Positions 43,407 through 54,513 of a DNA stretch of 64,000 bases are shown here, one piece after another. Source of the stretch: Colias croceus (lineage: Eukaryota > Arthropoda > Insecta > Lepidoptera > Pieridae); NCBI RefSeq assembly GCF_905220415.1, contig NC_059561.1:3116001-3180000 (forward strand), given 5' to 3'. Under the pieces are notes generated by a model, which searched no databases, was not told the origin of the DNA, and saw only the letters and a program-made list of their open reading frames with translations. The translations under genes and the position numbers were made by a program. Each line of letters opens with the position of its first letter. Positions within the stretch are counted from its first letter, which is position 1.

Positions 43407-43625
43407 TCTATACTAATATTATAAAGCTGAAGAGTTTGTTTGTTTGTATGTTTGTTTGTTTGTTTGTTTGTTTGAACGCACTAATCTCGGGAACTACTGG
43501 TCCGATTTGAAAAATTCTTTCGGTATTAGATAGCCCATTTATCGAGGAAGGTTATAGGCTATATTTCATCACGCTACGGGCAACAGGAGTGGAGCCACGG
43601 GGGTGAAACCGCGCGGAGCAGCTAG
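43407..43625 (+). mobile_element. non-autonomous Helitron-like element, family A
   Basis: TCTATACTAATATTATAAAG, an expanded (GTTT) microsatellite (43434-43475), GTGAAACCGCGCGGAGCAG then CTAG. Longer than its relatives because of the microsatellite. Confidence 0.8.
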
Positions 43626-43917
43626 TTTGAAATATATACAGTATTTATTCAGCTGCAGACCTTACAAATAAATCGCTATAAGTAACACCACACTTTCTTT
43701 TCTTAATTCAATTCATTACGTTTATAGCGCAAAATTCAATGTTCCTATCACGACTTCTTTCAATCCGTCTGTTAATCAACTACAATATAAACTCGATACG
43801 AAGAGATTTGCTTATTACTGAAACAATTGTGTATTTATCTTGCTATCTTTTACTAAGAATAATTATTTGATTAATGATATTTTTGGGATATTTGATTAGG
43901 CTTATAGTTATACAATA
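43626..43917. other. gene-free stretch
   Basis: Nothing recognised. Confidence 0.4.
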
Positions 43918-44137
43918 CTAGCTTTCCGCCCGCGACTTCGCCCGCGTTTTGAAAGAAAAACCCGCATAGTTCCTGTTCCCGTGGGATTTCCGGGATGAAA
44001 CCTATCCTATGTGTGAATCCTCTATATGTGTGCTAAATTTCATTGTAATCGGTTCAGTAGTATTTGCGTGAAAGACTAACAAACACACACACACACACAC
44101 ATCCTCACAAACTTTCGCATTTATAATATTAATAGGA
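43918..44137 (-). mobile_element. non-autonomous Helitron-like element, family B
   Basis: CTAG at 43918, TTTCCGCCCGCGACTTCGCC, ATTTCATTGTAATCGGTTCA, a (CA) microsatellite (44082-44100), and GCGAAAGT near the 5' end on the minus strand. Confidence 0.8.
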
Positions 44138-44159
44138 CTTCACGAGCATAAACAACGAT

Positions 44160-44240
44160 GAAAGAATAAACGTTGAAATCTGTCCAGTAGTTCCTGCGAT
44201 TAGAGCATTAAAATAAACAGACTCTCCAGCTTAAAATTTT
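44160..44240 (-). mobile_element. Helitron-like family A fragment
   Basis: It keeps only the 5' part of family A on the minus strand: CTCCAGCTTAAAATTTTATT side and TCTGTCCAGTAGTTCCTGCG. Confidence 0.5.
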
Positions 44241-44289
44241 ATTAGTGCCTATAATTATTATAAGTAACTTGCCTTTTTTTATAAAAGCT

Positions 44290-44427
44290 ATTGATGAAGG
44301 TGTTTATTGCCGGTTCTTCTCCGTAGATAATGTTTTCCGAATCGGTGGTAACTGTTAAAAATATGTAATGACGTTTCAAAAGTGCTTCTAGAAGAAGTCT
44401 AATTGAATGAAAAATGTTTGAGTTGGT
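44290..44427 (+). repeat. LINE/SINE 3' tail repeat
   Basis: It has TTGCCGGTTCTTCTCCGTAG, CCGAATCGGTGGTAACTGT, ATGACGTTTCAAAAGTGCTT and AGAAGTCTAATTGAATGAAA. This is the opposite orientation of 11823-11990. Confidence 0.65.
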
Positions 44428-44845
44428 TTGTGTTTGTTAAAAGTTCTTATTTTAATAATTACTAACCTCAATGTCGTGACACAGTAATAGGTATTAGCAC
44501 TTTGACGTTTCAGTAATCATAATTGTTATAATTTCTCATTTATCATTGAAAAAACAACAACAACTGTATTAGAAATATAAACCTAGTGCTTCGTACGTGT
44601 TAAGTTTCAGTTTTATTTCGCTCTACTTAAGGAGTTTTATCTTCTTCAATGTACGTTTAATTTTAAAAGCACACTTTCTTATAGTTTATGATCAATGTTT
44701 ATTTATTATACATTTACTGATATACGGAGAAATAAAATGCATGGTATTGCAGAACGAATTTCAGTTATTATCGTGGAAGATTTTTTTCTAAAATCAGCTG
44801 CTTTTCTATAAACTATGATAAAAATATATATTTTTAGTAATATAT

Positions 44846-45215
44846 CACAGAATACATAATAGTAGCTAAACGCTACAGAACGGACACTCTCCGCCTCCCG
44901 CCAAAATTAAACACTTACCTCACCCCGCACGATCAGCCTAAAAATGGTCCGTATTTTACTGCAAGGACGATACGCAACGAAGATTGACAACATTAATCAA
45001 ATTGACTTATTATTTTGGATTTGTGATTATCGTTTTTCGTAGAAAATGGTTAGATATTGTGCTGTTTACGGATGTATTTCATCAGAAAAACGCGAAATTT
45101 TTTTTTACGCTAGTCACACATGTGCCAACCATAAAGCGTTAACACACACATTTGCAGTCTCTACAATGTGACTGTCAAAATGATAATTTTGTATGGAGTG
45201 TACCTACGGGGTGTG
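44846..45215 (+). mobile_element. THAP-like transposon remnant, third copy
   Basis: It starts CACAGAATACATAATAG and ends CGGGGTGTG, the reverse orientation of the dimer at 31339-32140. From 45046 the + frame reads MVRYCAVYGCISSEKRE then ASHTCANH before a stop. It lost about 30 bp in the middle (near 44935) relative to the dimer units. Confidence 0.65.
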
Positions 45216-45403
45216 AAAATATCCTTAAATGTGAAATATCTACTTTATCAGTGCGTTATCGAATAATATAAGTATGGTTGTCAAATTTTAGGATTGTTAG
45301 CTGGTGGTGTAAAATCACATGACTCCTAAATTAATTATTTTTACACATAAACAAGTGAGCGTACAATCGAGGGGACCTGGATTCGATTCCTGGTGTAGTA
45401 AAT
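45216..45403. other. short stretch with a tRNA-like B box
   Basis: GGATTCGATTCCTGG at about 45380 resembles a tRNA B box, but no A box is clear. Possibly a SINE scrap. Confidence 0.3.
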
Positions 45404-45619
45404 AAAAAAAATGTGTGCGTGTACTAGAGTACACATGTAAGAAGTGAAACTTCTTTATGACCTTATTTTTCAAAAAATAATTTGCTATATACAATATTAC
45501 AGAACGCGTAACGCAAAAATGTCACGAGTACGGCGTAACGCAAAAATGTCACGATTACGGCGTAACGCAAAAATGTTACACTAAATTTTTGTCCAACCCC
45601 GATAAAGAAGTTTCACTTC
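45404..45619 (-). mobile_element. Helentron-like (HINE) element, subfamily 2, with internal triplication
   Basis: A-run, hairpin GTGTACTAGAGTACAC, GAAGTGAAACTTC at 45441-45453, and GAAGTTTCACTTC at 45607-45619. The core has a unit of about 28 bp with GTAACGCAAAAATGTCACG in three copies (about 45506-45580); sister copies show one or two. Confidence 0.7.
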
Positions 45620-46150
45620 AAAAATGTATTTATCTGGTGTAGTTCAAAAAGCTGGTTACCTACCAAGAGCGCTGTGCGTGCATTTTTGTCGTACAGTATT
45701 TAGCTTTGTTGGTCACCCTTTATCGAGGACCTTTTTATTTATTTTTTCTGTCTTATAAATTTACTTTTATTTACCGTTTTGTTTATTATGTTTTGAGACT
45801 GTTGATTATGTCCTTGAAATAAATGTTTTTTCTTTCTTTCAAAATTAACCACTGAAATAGATTTAAAAAGAATTTATCCTATACCCCAAGATACATTTGC
45901 TAAACACTCGACTCATCAATTTAAAATCTATATTATTTGCCAAAGACCTAATGCGAAGGAAAGGGCTTAATTAAATCTGTTCGCAATATTTTGTCACGTA
46001 CGAGATCCGTGGGAGGAAAGAATTTTGATATGAATAATTTATTATCGTTTTAATATTGCTCGCTACAAGATGTAATTTAATCGAAGTTTTTCATGTGATG
46101 AATTTCAGCGGGTTGAATTTTATTAAAATGTTGACTCGTTGTAATGAGAT
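45620..46150. other. gene-free stretch
   Basis: At about 45720-45840 it has a LINE-type 3' end, with GAAATAAATGTTTTTTC and a TTTC tail. Otherwise unremarkable. Confidence 0.4.
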
Positions 46151-46164
46151 TTGTGTTATGTAAG

Positions 46165-46510
46165 TATACGTCTTTGCTCCGGGCACATTCCATTGAATCA
46201 TTTTAAATATCTTATGCGTAAATCGAATACAATGAATTGTACACAGTGCGGAGTGGTTGAGGATGTTTACCATGTCTTGATGGAGTGTGTCCGGAACCAA
46301 ACTGAACGAAAAAGAGGCCTACCAGATGACTATTTAACTAAGGTTGGATTTTGTAATAGCTGTCTGGCATTTCCCATGTCGGACAATGCCAGACAACAAT
46401 ATAAACTAGGTAATGTGTATTTAAATCAGAGCTAATTTAATGTTTTTGAGGACATACGGAGCGACATAATCGACTCTCAACAAAGCTCCTTAAATAAAGA
46501 AAAAAAAAAA
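46165..46510 (+). pseudogene. 5'-truncated LINE, C-terminal zinc knuckle and poly(A)
   Basis: The frame reads RLCSGHIPLNHFKYLMRKS then NCTQCGVVEDVYHVLMEC, a CxxC-x8-HxxxxC knuckle as at the C-terminus of several insect non-LTR polyproteins. A stop (46434-46436), 3' untranslated sequence and an A-run (46500-46510) follow. It is truncated at its 5' end and carries no reverse transcriptase. It differs from the 37498 family. Confidence 0.7.
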
Positions 46511-46511
46511 T

Positions 46512-46602
46512 CATTATTATCCGCAGGGCCTGCATTGGGAGAGGCCTGCGTCGAGCAGAAGACAACAAAAGGCTGATGATTATCATTATTATGAAAACAT
46601 GT
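46512..46602 (+). repeat. LINE 3' terminus with (GAT/ATT) tail
   Basis: CATTGGGAGAGGCCTGCGTC, GAGCAGAAGACAAC, GGCTGATGATTATCATT. This word order followed by a trinucleotide tail marks the 3' end of a lepidopteran non-LTR element. Confidence 0.6.
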
Positions 46603-46833
46603 AAAAAATCCTTATTGTTTCATAACAAATCGTATAGAATTTAACATGGTAACGGTAATTAACTATACTATCACATGTAATTTAAAATTAATCAGTACCC
46701 AGATAAAAACTTAGATTACCATAACCGCCTTAAAAATTTAAAGAGCAAAAACAGACACATACTCCTATTAAAACCTTTAATTTTAATATTAATGTGTATG
46801 CAACACACACTGAAGCAAAGATATTATAATATA

Positions 46834-47746
46834 CCGGGTGTAATCGTTAAGTGTGCGTAGACGATTATTCCGTAACTATTACAGATATCAAAAACCTTTT
46901 AAACTGATATTGAAAGTACTGTACTTAATGAGTAAAATGACAATAATAACTTTTTAAAAATAAAACGAGAAATACCCATTGAGTTAATATGTACAAGTAC
47001 ATATTAGCTCAATGAAATACCCAAAAATATTACATGAAACGCTCCCATACAATTCCCATACAATACAATTTGTGTTCAAAGCAAATGTTCGAAATGACAT
47101 CCTCGTTTTGAAATACCATTGTATATTGTATTCCATATCGAGCTCTATTTACAGATGATGAAGATGATGACCAAGGGCGTGAGCAAGAACATACATTCGT
47201 GTTTCGCCTTCATAACGAAAAAGCTTGCAAACATCTTTGGAAGTGTGCTGTTCAATACCACACATTCTTCCGCTTACGTGCTCCAGTTAAAGGCCCATCG
47301 GCTAGGCAAAACTTCTTTAGGATGGGATCAAGATTTCAATATTCAGGAAAAACTGAATACCAAACAACTCAACAAAATCGTGCTCGTCGAACTGTTCAAT
47401 TTGAAAGACGACCGAGCCAACGTTTTGCTCGCAGGCAAAGTCATGTTTTACGAGAACGAGAAAAACAGATTGTTACCGCTAAACCTGAGAGTACTCCACA
47501 GACTGAAACTACTGAAATAGCACCAAGTACCTACTTCTGTTGAGGAAACTTCAACACAAGACACGAATGATACTCCTGATATAAACTTTCATTAAAATTT
47601 GCGAAGTAATTAAAGCACAAAATCCAATAAAAAATTAAAATCTTTCAGATTAAATGTTTGGAATAGTCATATTTCATACTAAATGTAGGGAGCGTTAGGT
47701 TAAGTTACGGAATAATAGCCTGTGCACACTTAACGATTACACCCTG
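46834..47746. mobile_element. TIR transposon (913 bp) carrying a captured host exon
   Basis: CCGGGTGTAATCGTTAAGTG at the left and CACTTAACGATTACACCCTG at the right are inverted; similarity continues through ATTATTCCGTAACT for about 45 bp. TA lies outside each end (46832-46833, 47747-47748), as for Tc1/mariner-type elements. The interior has no transposase but holds an exon of a FERM-domain gene with intronic sequence before it. Confidence 0.75.
47155..47595 (+). pseudogene. captured FERM-domain (FRMD3/FRMD5-like) gene exon
   Basis: After an intron-like TCTATTTACAG the frame reads EDDDQGREQEHTFVF, RLHNEKACKHLWKCAV, then HTFFRLRAPVKGPSARQNFF, RMGSRFQYSGKTEY and RRTVQFERRPSQRFARRQSH. This is the end of a band 4.1-type FERM domain (third, PH-like lobe) and the start of the FERM-adjacent region, as in FRMD3/FRMD5-type membrane-cytoskeleton proteins. 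The frame breaks near 47527 through an apparent 4-bp insertion (CTAC), then resumes SVEETSTQDTND and stops at 47593-47595. The first FERM lobes and all other exons are missing. The preserved acceptor shows capture at the DNA level, not from mRNA. Not expected to make a functional protein. Confidence 0.75.
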
Positions 47747-47748
47747 TA

Positions 47749-48828
47749 TAGTAGGTACATAACTTTATCAACTACCTATATAACCGATACAAGAACTTAT
47801 AACTTTCCTAATTTACACGCATATAAAACACAATTAATAAAAATTTTTTTAACAATACCATACCATTTACAGACATCTCTAAATAAATCAACGCTCCCAG
47901 CCTCCAATCCTGAATGTCAGAAACGCACCTGCTAATGAAAAGGATTTAGATGACAAGCAATGTCAGGTGAAAGCAATGTTAAGCCATTTGTTAGAAAGCG
48001 TAAGCTGTATCGAGATTTAGGTCTTTATAAATAAAGCTTGTGAATCTTGATAAAAACTAGTAAAAGCATAGAATTTTCGGAGTTATTAAATCAATATTTG
48101 AGGGTGTACATATTGTATAGACTGTTATATTATAGAACTTAGATAGTTTATAATTAAAATATACAGATAAAGTGCAAAGTAATAAACGTGGTGACCTTTC
48201 TAAAGCTTTGTATGGTATAAAAAGTGGCTCGGCCGAACAAATTGCGGAATGTGCGAATTGCGCTTTCGTAGGCCAAGCCACGTCTACACTGACCGAGCTG
48301 CTTTCGCCCAGCAATTGCTTCGCGAGGCTGCTCGCTTTGTGTACATCCGCCTAATTGATAGTCGAGTGATTTACAACAAAGAAGACTTTATTTCACTTAA
48401 AAGAACACTTTTGTTCAAAGGTATATAACACCAATCTCTCGAAATGAAGGTACCTAAATATCAAATGAAAATGAAAACTAATTGACACACACGAGAACTT
48501 TTAAGTTAATCCTAAAAAGACAAACATAAGAGAAAATTCTAGAAATTGGTTTCGTTAATCAGTATGCGACGTATGTCGTGACAAAGTTTGCATTCAAAAT
48601 TCTTGGGAACTTTCAATTATTCGTGTTTAATGAACTGAGCATTCAGCGTTAGTTAGTCATGTAGAGTGTGTCTGCGGAGAAAATAAAATATATGAGATAA
48701 GTAGAAGGGTAGAAATTTAAAATTAAAGCGTTAACTTTCAAGATAAAACTTCAAGGGAAAAAAATATTGTACCTACTTTAAAAAACTTAGAAACACAGAA
48801 AAAAGAAATAAGAAATTTTTATTTCCAG
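47749..48828. other. gene-free stretch with a GC-rich island
   Basis: 48215-48355 is clearly GC-rich (GCTCGGCCGAACAAATTGCG, TTCGTAGGCCAAGCCACG, TTCGCGAGGCTGCTCGC). It is open on both strands for 60-85 codons, but I recognise no domain. It may be an old transposon piece. The remainder is AT-rich. Confidence 0.4.
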
Positions 48829-49003
48829 CTAGCGGTCCGCCCCGGCTAGGTTTCGCCCGTGGTACCTACATGGTTACGTTTTCTTTCCGTAAGAACCATC
48901 CTCATACTTCAAGGAATATTATAAAAAAATAATTAACAAAATCGGTTCAGTCGTTCTAGTTATGCGCTTACCAACACATTTTGCGATTCATTTTTATATT
49001 CTA
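48829..49003 (-). mobile_element. non-autonomous Helitron-like element, family G
   Basis: CTAG at 48829, CGGTCCGCCCCGGC, 'aaggaatattataaaaaa', ending against the next element at TATATTCTA. Same family as 8453-8626. Confidence 0.6.
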
Positions 49004-49004
49004 A

Positions 49005-49124
49005 CTAGCTGCGCTTCGCGGTTTCACCCGCATTGCTCCGCTCCTGTTGGACCAGTTTCCTGAGATTAGCGCGTGCAAACAAACAAACAAACTTTTCAGC
49101 TTTATAATATTATTAAGTATAGAT
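49005..49124 (-). mobile_element. Helitron-like family A copy with internal deletion
   Basis: CTAG at 49005, TGCGCTTCGCGGTTTCACCC, then a jump from CTCCTGTTGG to ACCAGTTTCCTGAG, and 5' end TCTATACTTAATAATATTAT on the minus strand. It directly abuts the family G copy. Confidence 0.75.
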
Positions 49125-50719
49125 TATTTTATATTGTATTCTTAAGTTTCGTTTTATATTTAGAAGGAATTTGGTATGCAGATACACTCTGACTCATTCT
49201 CGTAAATATAGATATGCTAAGCAGATACGATATTATAGTGTAGGCGTCACAGGAAATAGCTAAGAATATAATATATAGAAATAGACAAATGAAATATTGA
49301 ATAATATTTAAGTTTATCTTTTCGAATTTAAACCCATATCATCATCCAAAAGCTTTCAGAAAGGTTTCATCACAGTCATATTTCTCTAATTGCAACTACA
49401 CTATAGAAAAATATTATACTGTAGGAATACCATTTTTAGAATCATTATGGAAATATATTATTTACAGAATAACTGAAAATTCTAGGATCATTATGGAAAC
49501 ATATTTAAATACCGCGAAATATTTTAAATTCTCTTACGTCTAGAAATTTCCATTCAACGTTGCCATTTACACTAAAAGGACGGTGAAACCACTAAGACAG
49601 TTAAAAACGCGTTAACATTGTAACGGTTAACCTACGTTCCTGTTGCCACAAGGAAAAACTAATTTTCATACTATTTTAAAACAATTGCCAACTCCCAAAA
49701 CAATTTAAATTTGGAATTTAATTTATAAACTATACACGAGTCTACATTGTTGCTATTTACACTAGAAAGTTATTTTAATGAAGTGGTAATATTATAATTA
49801 TATTAAATATAAAATTGTGAATCTATTTAACATGATAATACTGTCATAGCTCTGGTATAAAAATGCTTATAATATAAAAGCCTTGATTATTTTCAACAGA
49901 CAAAACTTTTGATTACAAAAAAACGCATTCCTATCAGATTTTCGTTTTATATATGAAAATGCACGATTCGAACATTACTGTCTCCTAATCACTATATCTC
50001 AAATAAACCCAGGGACTAACCAAATACGCTGTCAAAAAATTAATCTCCATCATTATTATCATAAGTATGTATATAGTCCCTCTAGTTGCGTCTCGCCTTG
50101 TAATTAACATTGCTTATGCACAATATGAGCAAGCGCTACAATTTTTAATTACAACCCAGTCATTTGAAGTGTATTGTAGGGAACGCTAGGGTGCGTTCAG
50201 ACTTACTACGTCATCGTATTGTACAGATAAGTATGCAGTTTTATAAATATTTTTTTTGTTCAAACTCATAATGCCTGGAGACATGAAGATTGATTTTTAG
50301 TTTTTCGCGAACAGACATACTGTTTTATAATATGTAGATATAAAAAGTGAATTCTAAATATAGTGCTGTTCGACTGGTAATATAAGGATTTAGTGTAATA
50401 TTGTCGTAATGTTTAAATAAATGTGTGTGTGTTAGTTATTATTATTCTAAGAAACATGTAACTAGCTAAGCAATAAGCATAGATGATGTTATATAGATAG
50501 TTTATTAAACTTTCGGCGATTACTAACTACCACAGAAATACGTTTTAATCAATAGAAAATACGATTTAATATTAACCTGTGAAAAAAATCGCTGAAACAA
50601 ATATCCTTGCATAAATATTTATTGCTAGTATGACACTATACCAACAACTTCTATTCATATCGATTAAACAGACAAACATCTATAACAATGCTTAGAATAA
50701 AAAGTATTTATGGGAGCTA
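49125..50719. other. gene-free, mostly single-copy stretch
   Basis: No repeat signature or exon was recognised. The 50060-50230 segment is of higher complexity. Confidence 0.4.
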
Positions 50720-50972
50720 TTTAAATAAATAAATAAATATTATAGGACATTATTACACAAATCGACCTAGTCCCACAGTAAGCTCAATTAAGGCTTGTGT
50801 TGTGGGTACTAGGCGACGATAATTATAATATTTAATAAATAATTAAATAGATAATAACACCACGAACAAATAATTGAGTTCATCACACAAATATTTGCCC
50901 TGACCGGGGATCGAACCCGGGACCGTCGGCTCAGTAGGCAGTTACTTTACCACTGCGCCAACCGCGTCGTCA
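50720..50972 (-). repeat. tRNA-derived SINE, intact head and tail
   Basis: On the minus strand: GGTTGGCGCAGTGGTAA (A box), GGTCCCGGGTTCGATCCCCG (B box), then AGGGCAAATATTTGTGTGAT, a body with GGGTACTAGGCGACGAT, and an (AAT/AAAT) tail ending near 50720. This is a well-known type of lepidopteran SINE. It depends on LINE enzymes for movement and is transcribed by Pol III from the internal boxes. Confidence 0.85.
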
Positions 50973-51303
50973 CTATTTATTTTATTTTAAGTAAAGTTCC
51001 TCAAACGACAATTCTTAGTTCATCTTGTCCATTCTAGATACATTATCAAAGCTGAAACGGTCTAGTCTTTAATTAACAGAACTAAATTAAATCGTTCTTT
51101 GTCACGTTATATGTACAGTGAAGTTACTGACAGCTCTTGTATAGTTTGAGAGAGCAATTATTAATTTCCTTTATATTTTGTAGTTAATTTTTGAACGTGT
51201 CCTGACGTAATTGGAATCTATTATTAGAGTGTAGTTATAATAGCTAGCTGTTCTGTTTTAATTAAACTTTATTTAGAATTCAGTTTGTATAATTATCACT
51301 ACA
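50973..51303. other. gene-free stretch
   Basis: AT-rich; nothing recognised. Confidence 0.4.
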
Positions 51304-51528
51304 TCTAACATATATTATAAAGGCGAAAGTTTGTAAGTATGGATGTATGGATGTTTGTTACTCTTTCACGTAAAAACTACTGAATGGATTTGAATGAAAT
51401 TTAGCACACATATAGAAGGTAACTTGGATTAACACATAGGATAGGTTTCATCTCAGAAATCCCACGGGAACGGGAACTATGCGGGTTTTTCTTTGTAAAC
51501 GCGGGCGAAGCCGCGGGCGGAAAGCTAG
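51304..51528 (+). mobile_element. non-autonomous Helitron-like element, family B
   Basis: TCTAACATATATTATAAAGG, CGAAAGTTTGTAAGTATG, ATTTAGCACACATATAGAAG, GAAGCCGCGGGCGG AAAG CTAG. Full length. Confidence 0.8.
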
Positions 51529-52340
51529 TATTACCCATAAAACACTACTTATATCTGCGTCTGTCTGTTCACGGTAAAAATCTCTGCACGAATTTCTCAT
51601 GCGGCGGAAAGCCATAACTTTTTATTTTATGATGATAAAATTATGACGCTTCAAAAATGTAGCGCAAATTATATTTTGTCAATTATAAGGTCCATGCTTC
51701 ATAGTATAAAGAAAATAATAATTATTAACAATCGAATCATAATAATATAGTAAACCTTAGAAACCTTATCATAATAATATAGTAAACACTATTTTTCTAT
51801 TACAAATAATCTACTCATATTTTTCATCTGTTCGTTACTGAAAGGATAAGAACGAATATCAATATGAGTTTCTAGTTAAAATTAAAATTTATTACACCAA
51901 AACCCTATCTACGAATATGTTTATATATTCTCAGAGGTGTAGTCAATTTAATAGCTTCCATGTCCACTTTACCTCTATCTAGTACTAACTTTAATTCACA
52001 TATTTCAATCAAATTTCGTCCCTACATCTAAAGTAATTAAGTCGACAATAGAGTGCGCCTCATGAAATATGATTTCAGTGAAAATGTCAAATTTTAGTCA
52101 CAATAATTAATTTCGGAGAAGAGTTTTATAATTGTGTTCTTTGATAATGTGGGCATGAGGGTTATGTCAAATGTTTGCTAAGTAATAATGAAGTCATTTG
52201 CGTGATTTTAATTACTGTTTAAAGGTAATATACGATTATTGTTATTGATTTTTTAAATAATAATTGAAAATTATGAAAGCTTTGTATAATTATGAAAATC
52301 TTCGTAACAACATTAATAAGTATTGATTTTATTTAACTTT
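51529..52340. other. gene-free stretch
   Basis: AT-rich; a CATAATAATATAGTAAAC direct repeat lies at about 51737-51787. No exon. Confidence 0.4.
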
Positions 52341-52344
52341 TTTT

Positions 52345-52500
52345 GGCTTATAGCATTCAAATGCTTTATAAATGACATGTTTTAAAGAATTGTGGTAGCC
52401 CTCATGCAATAAAACCGAAAGAGTAGAAGAAATTCGATTGTTCAGGCGGCATTATGGGTGGCGCGGCGCGGCGTCCGCTTCGCATGTGATGAAATATTTA
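52345..52500 (+). repeat. diverged relative of the tRNA-like repeat
   Basis: GCATTCAAATGCTTTATAAA matches the tail beside the repeat at 4386, and AACCGAAAGAGTAGAAGAAA TTCGATTG matches the inverted terminus of 62514-62647. A GC-rich block (GGTGGCGCGGCGCGGCGTCC) sits where the tRNA-like part would be but lacks boxes. Confidence 0.45.
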
Positions 52501-52886
52501 AATTTCTCAAGTGCTTAAGTACACTATCATTCGTTTATTATGACTAAATGAAGCTTAACTTAAATAATGAAATTTTCATTAAATAAATATCTTGGTTTTA
52601 CGCAAACTTGCGGCAGTCTCTCAGTGTTAAAGTATAATATAATAATTGAATCAGGACTCATACAAGGTTTCCAATTTCATAGTATTACCAACTGGAATAT
52701 TATTATCACGAATATGAACGGCGAATGCGTGGATAAAGTTTTATACACGTAAAGCTAACTTTTTACTCAGATTTGTCCCAAATTCTATTCAAACTTTTGC
52801 TTCGTATTATATACTGTGATTAATTATGTTTGCAACAACTGAAATTCTATTTTAGTTATCGTTCTCATTTTAATCATATTATATTA
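52500..52886. other. gene-free stretch
   Basis: A 61-codon frame (52567-52752) has no motif. Confidence 0.35.
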
Positions 52887-53077
52887 CTAGCTTACCGTCG
52901 CCCGCTTTGACAAAAACCTAATAAATTATATACTAAAACCTTCCTCTTGAATCACTCTATCTACTAAAAAAACCGCATCAAAATCCGTTGCGTAGTTTTA
53001 AAGATTTAAGCATACAAAGGGACATAGAGACATAGGGACAGAGAAAGCGACTTTGTTTTATACTATGTACCTAGTGA
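52887..53077 (-). mobile_element. non-autonomous Helitron-like element, family C
   Basis: CTAG at 52887, AAAACCTAATAAATTATATA (undisrupted site corresponding to the insertion at 15629/15829), 'aaaccgcatcaaaatccgtt', ACTTTGTTTTATACTATGTA. Full length. Confidence 0.8.
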
Positions 53078-53177
53078 TTACAATCCCGAAAAAGTGAAGA
53101 AAACTTATTTACGTAGGTATTAAAAAAATGAAAAGCAATGCATAAAAAAAACTAAGATTCAAAAATTAAATACGTAC

Positions 53178-53622
53178 AGTGACATCTCTTGTCAGAAATG
53201 AACAAGTACAAACCTTTACCAAATACTACCACAATAATAAGCCTAAATTTTTAAATAAATATCATGCAATCCTCTCCCTTAAATACAAGGCTGTAACGTT
53301 GAAATTAGCATAAAACATATTCAGGGACATCTCCTTACAGAAATTAACAAAAATATCAACCTATAAAAATAGTCTCTACCACATTAATAAACCTAAAATG
53401 TAAAAGAAATTGCATGCAAACCTCTCCCTTGAATACAATACTATAACGACGAAATTAGCATAAAACATACACAGCGATATCTCTGGTCGAATACAAAAAC
53501 ACATACTTATAAGAAATATTCATTACAACATTAATTAGCCTTAAATGTAAAATAAATTGCATGCAAACCTCTCCCTTAAATACAAGTATATAACGACGAA
53601 ATTAGCATACGCAATATCCCCT
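53178..53622. repeat. three-unit tandem repeat, about 147 bp per unit
   Basis: Each unit has GACATCTC (or GATATCTC), an AC-rich stretch, TGCATGCAAACCTCTCCCTT or close, AATACAA, TATAACGACGAAATTAGCAT. Units start near 53181, 53327 and 53476. They differ by scattered substitutions and small indels, so it is an old minisatellite-like duplication. Confidence 0.8.
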
Positions 53623-54513
53623 GGGGTCCTTAATCATCATCACCTAGAAACGCACTCGAGACAATGCAATTAGATTAAATGATACAATAGACGCGCTGGA
53701 GGCTGTTTCGGCTCAAGTAAGAGGATAATCCTGCTAATTTTAAATGTCAGTTTGTGTGTAAGAAATTCAAATAAGACACTAACTCTATTTTTTATATACA
53801 AACGTATATAAGTATACAGAGTTAGATTCAAGTAAGAATAGGATCGATTGAGCGCCATATTGTGACGTCATAGCTGTTTAAACAAACGAATTGATACCTA
53901 ATCTTAGTAAAATGTATATTATTATATTATGTTTTTCTTCTTCTACAGTAATTGAAAACCTTTGTTCAAAGTCATTGTCCTGTTAATCGCAAACAGATAG
54001 TAAACATGACAGGTATCAATTAAAGGTTATTTTTTACAATTATAATATTTAAGGAACAACCTCAGATTAGATAAGCTCATGTTTAAATATTATATTTGTA
54101 TTTTATATACCAAGGAAAGCAAAAATAAAACATAATTACAAAGGCAATCACGCAATAACTTGAAACACACAATAAAATTCATAATATAAATCTAGCAAAC
54201 AATATCATCACCATTTATAAAAACGTAGAATATCTTACAAATTCCAATACGTAATATCTTCGTTCATTAAAAAAATATATTTTTATCTCAAAAACACTTA
54301 AATCGCTTCATGTAATAACATATGCCACAGAAAACTTGTGGATGCGGCATTCCGTGACCAATCAGGTCAAGTGAGCAACCAACGCTAAGACTCCCGGCTA
54401 ATTTACTTGAAATTATCTCTGCCTACACGGTGAGGGAAAATGTATTAAATAACGGGTATATTTCATACATTTCTCTTTTTACTTTATCCATATTAATTTT
54501 ATTAAATTCTTTA
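53623..54513. other. gene-free, mostly single-copy stretch
   Basis: No credible exon. The 54330-54440 segment is of higher complexity. Confidence 0.4.

Noticed and set aside
47119..47520. 133-codon + ORF overlapping the FERM exon
   Set aside because: It is a different frame of the same DNA; the FERM frame gives clear family motifs while this one does not, and it runs through the intronic part.
53178..53622. CRISPR-like array
   Set aside because: Units of about 147 bp are repeated throughout with no repeat/spacer alternation, in a eukaryotic genome.
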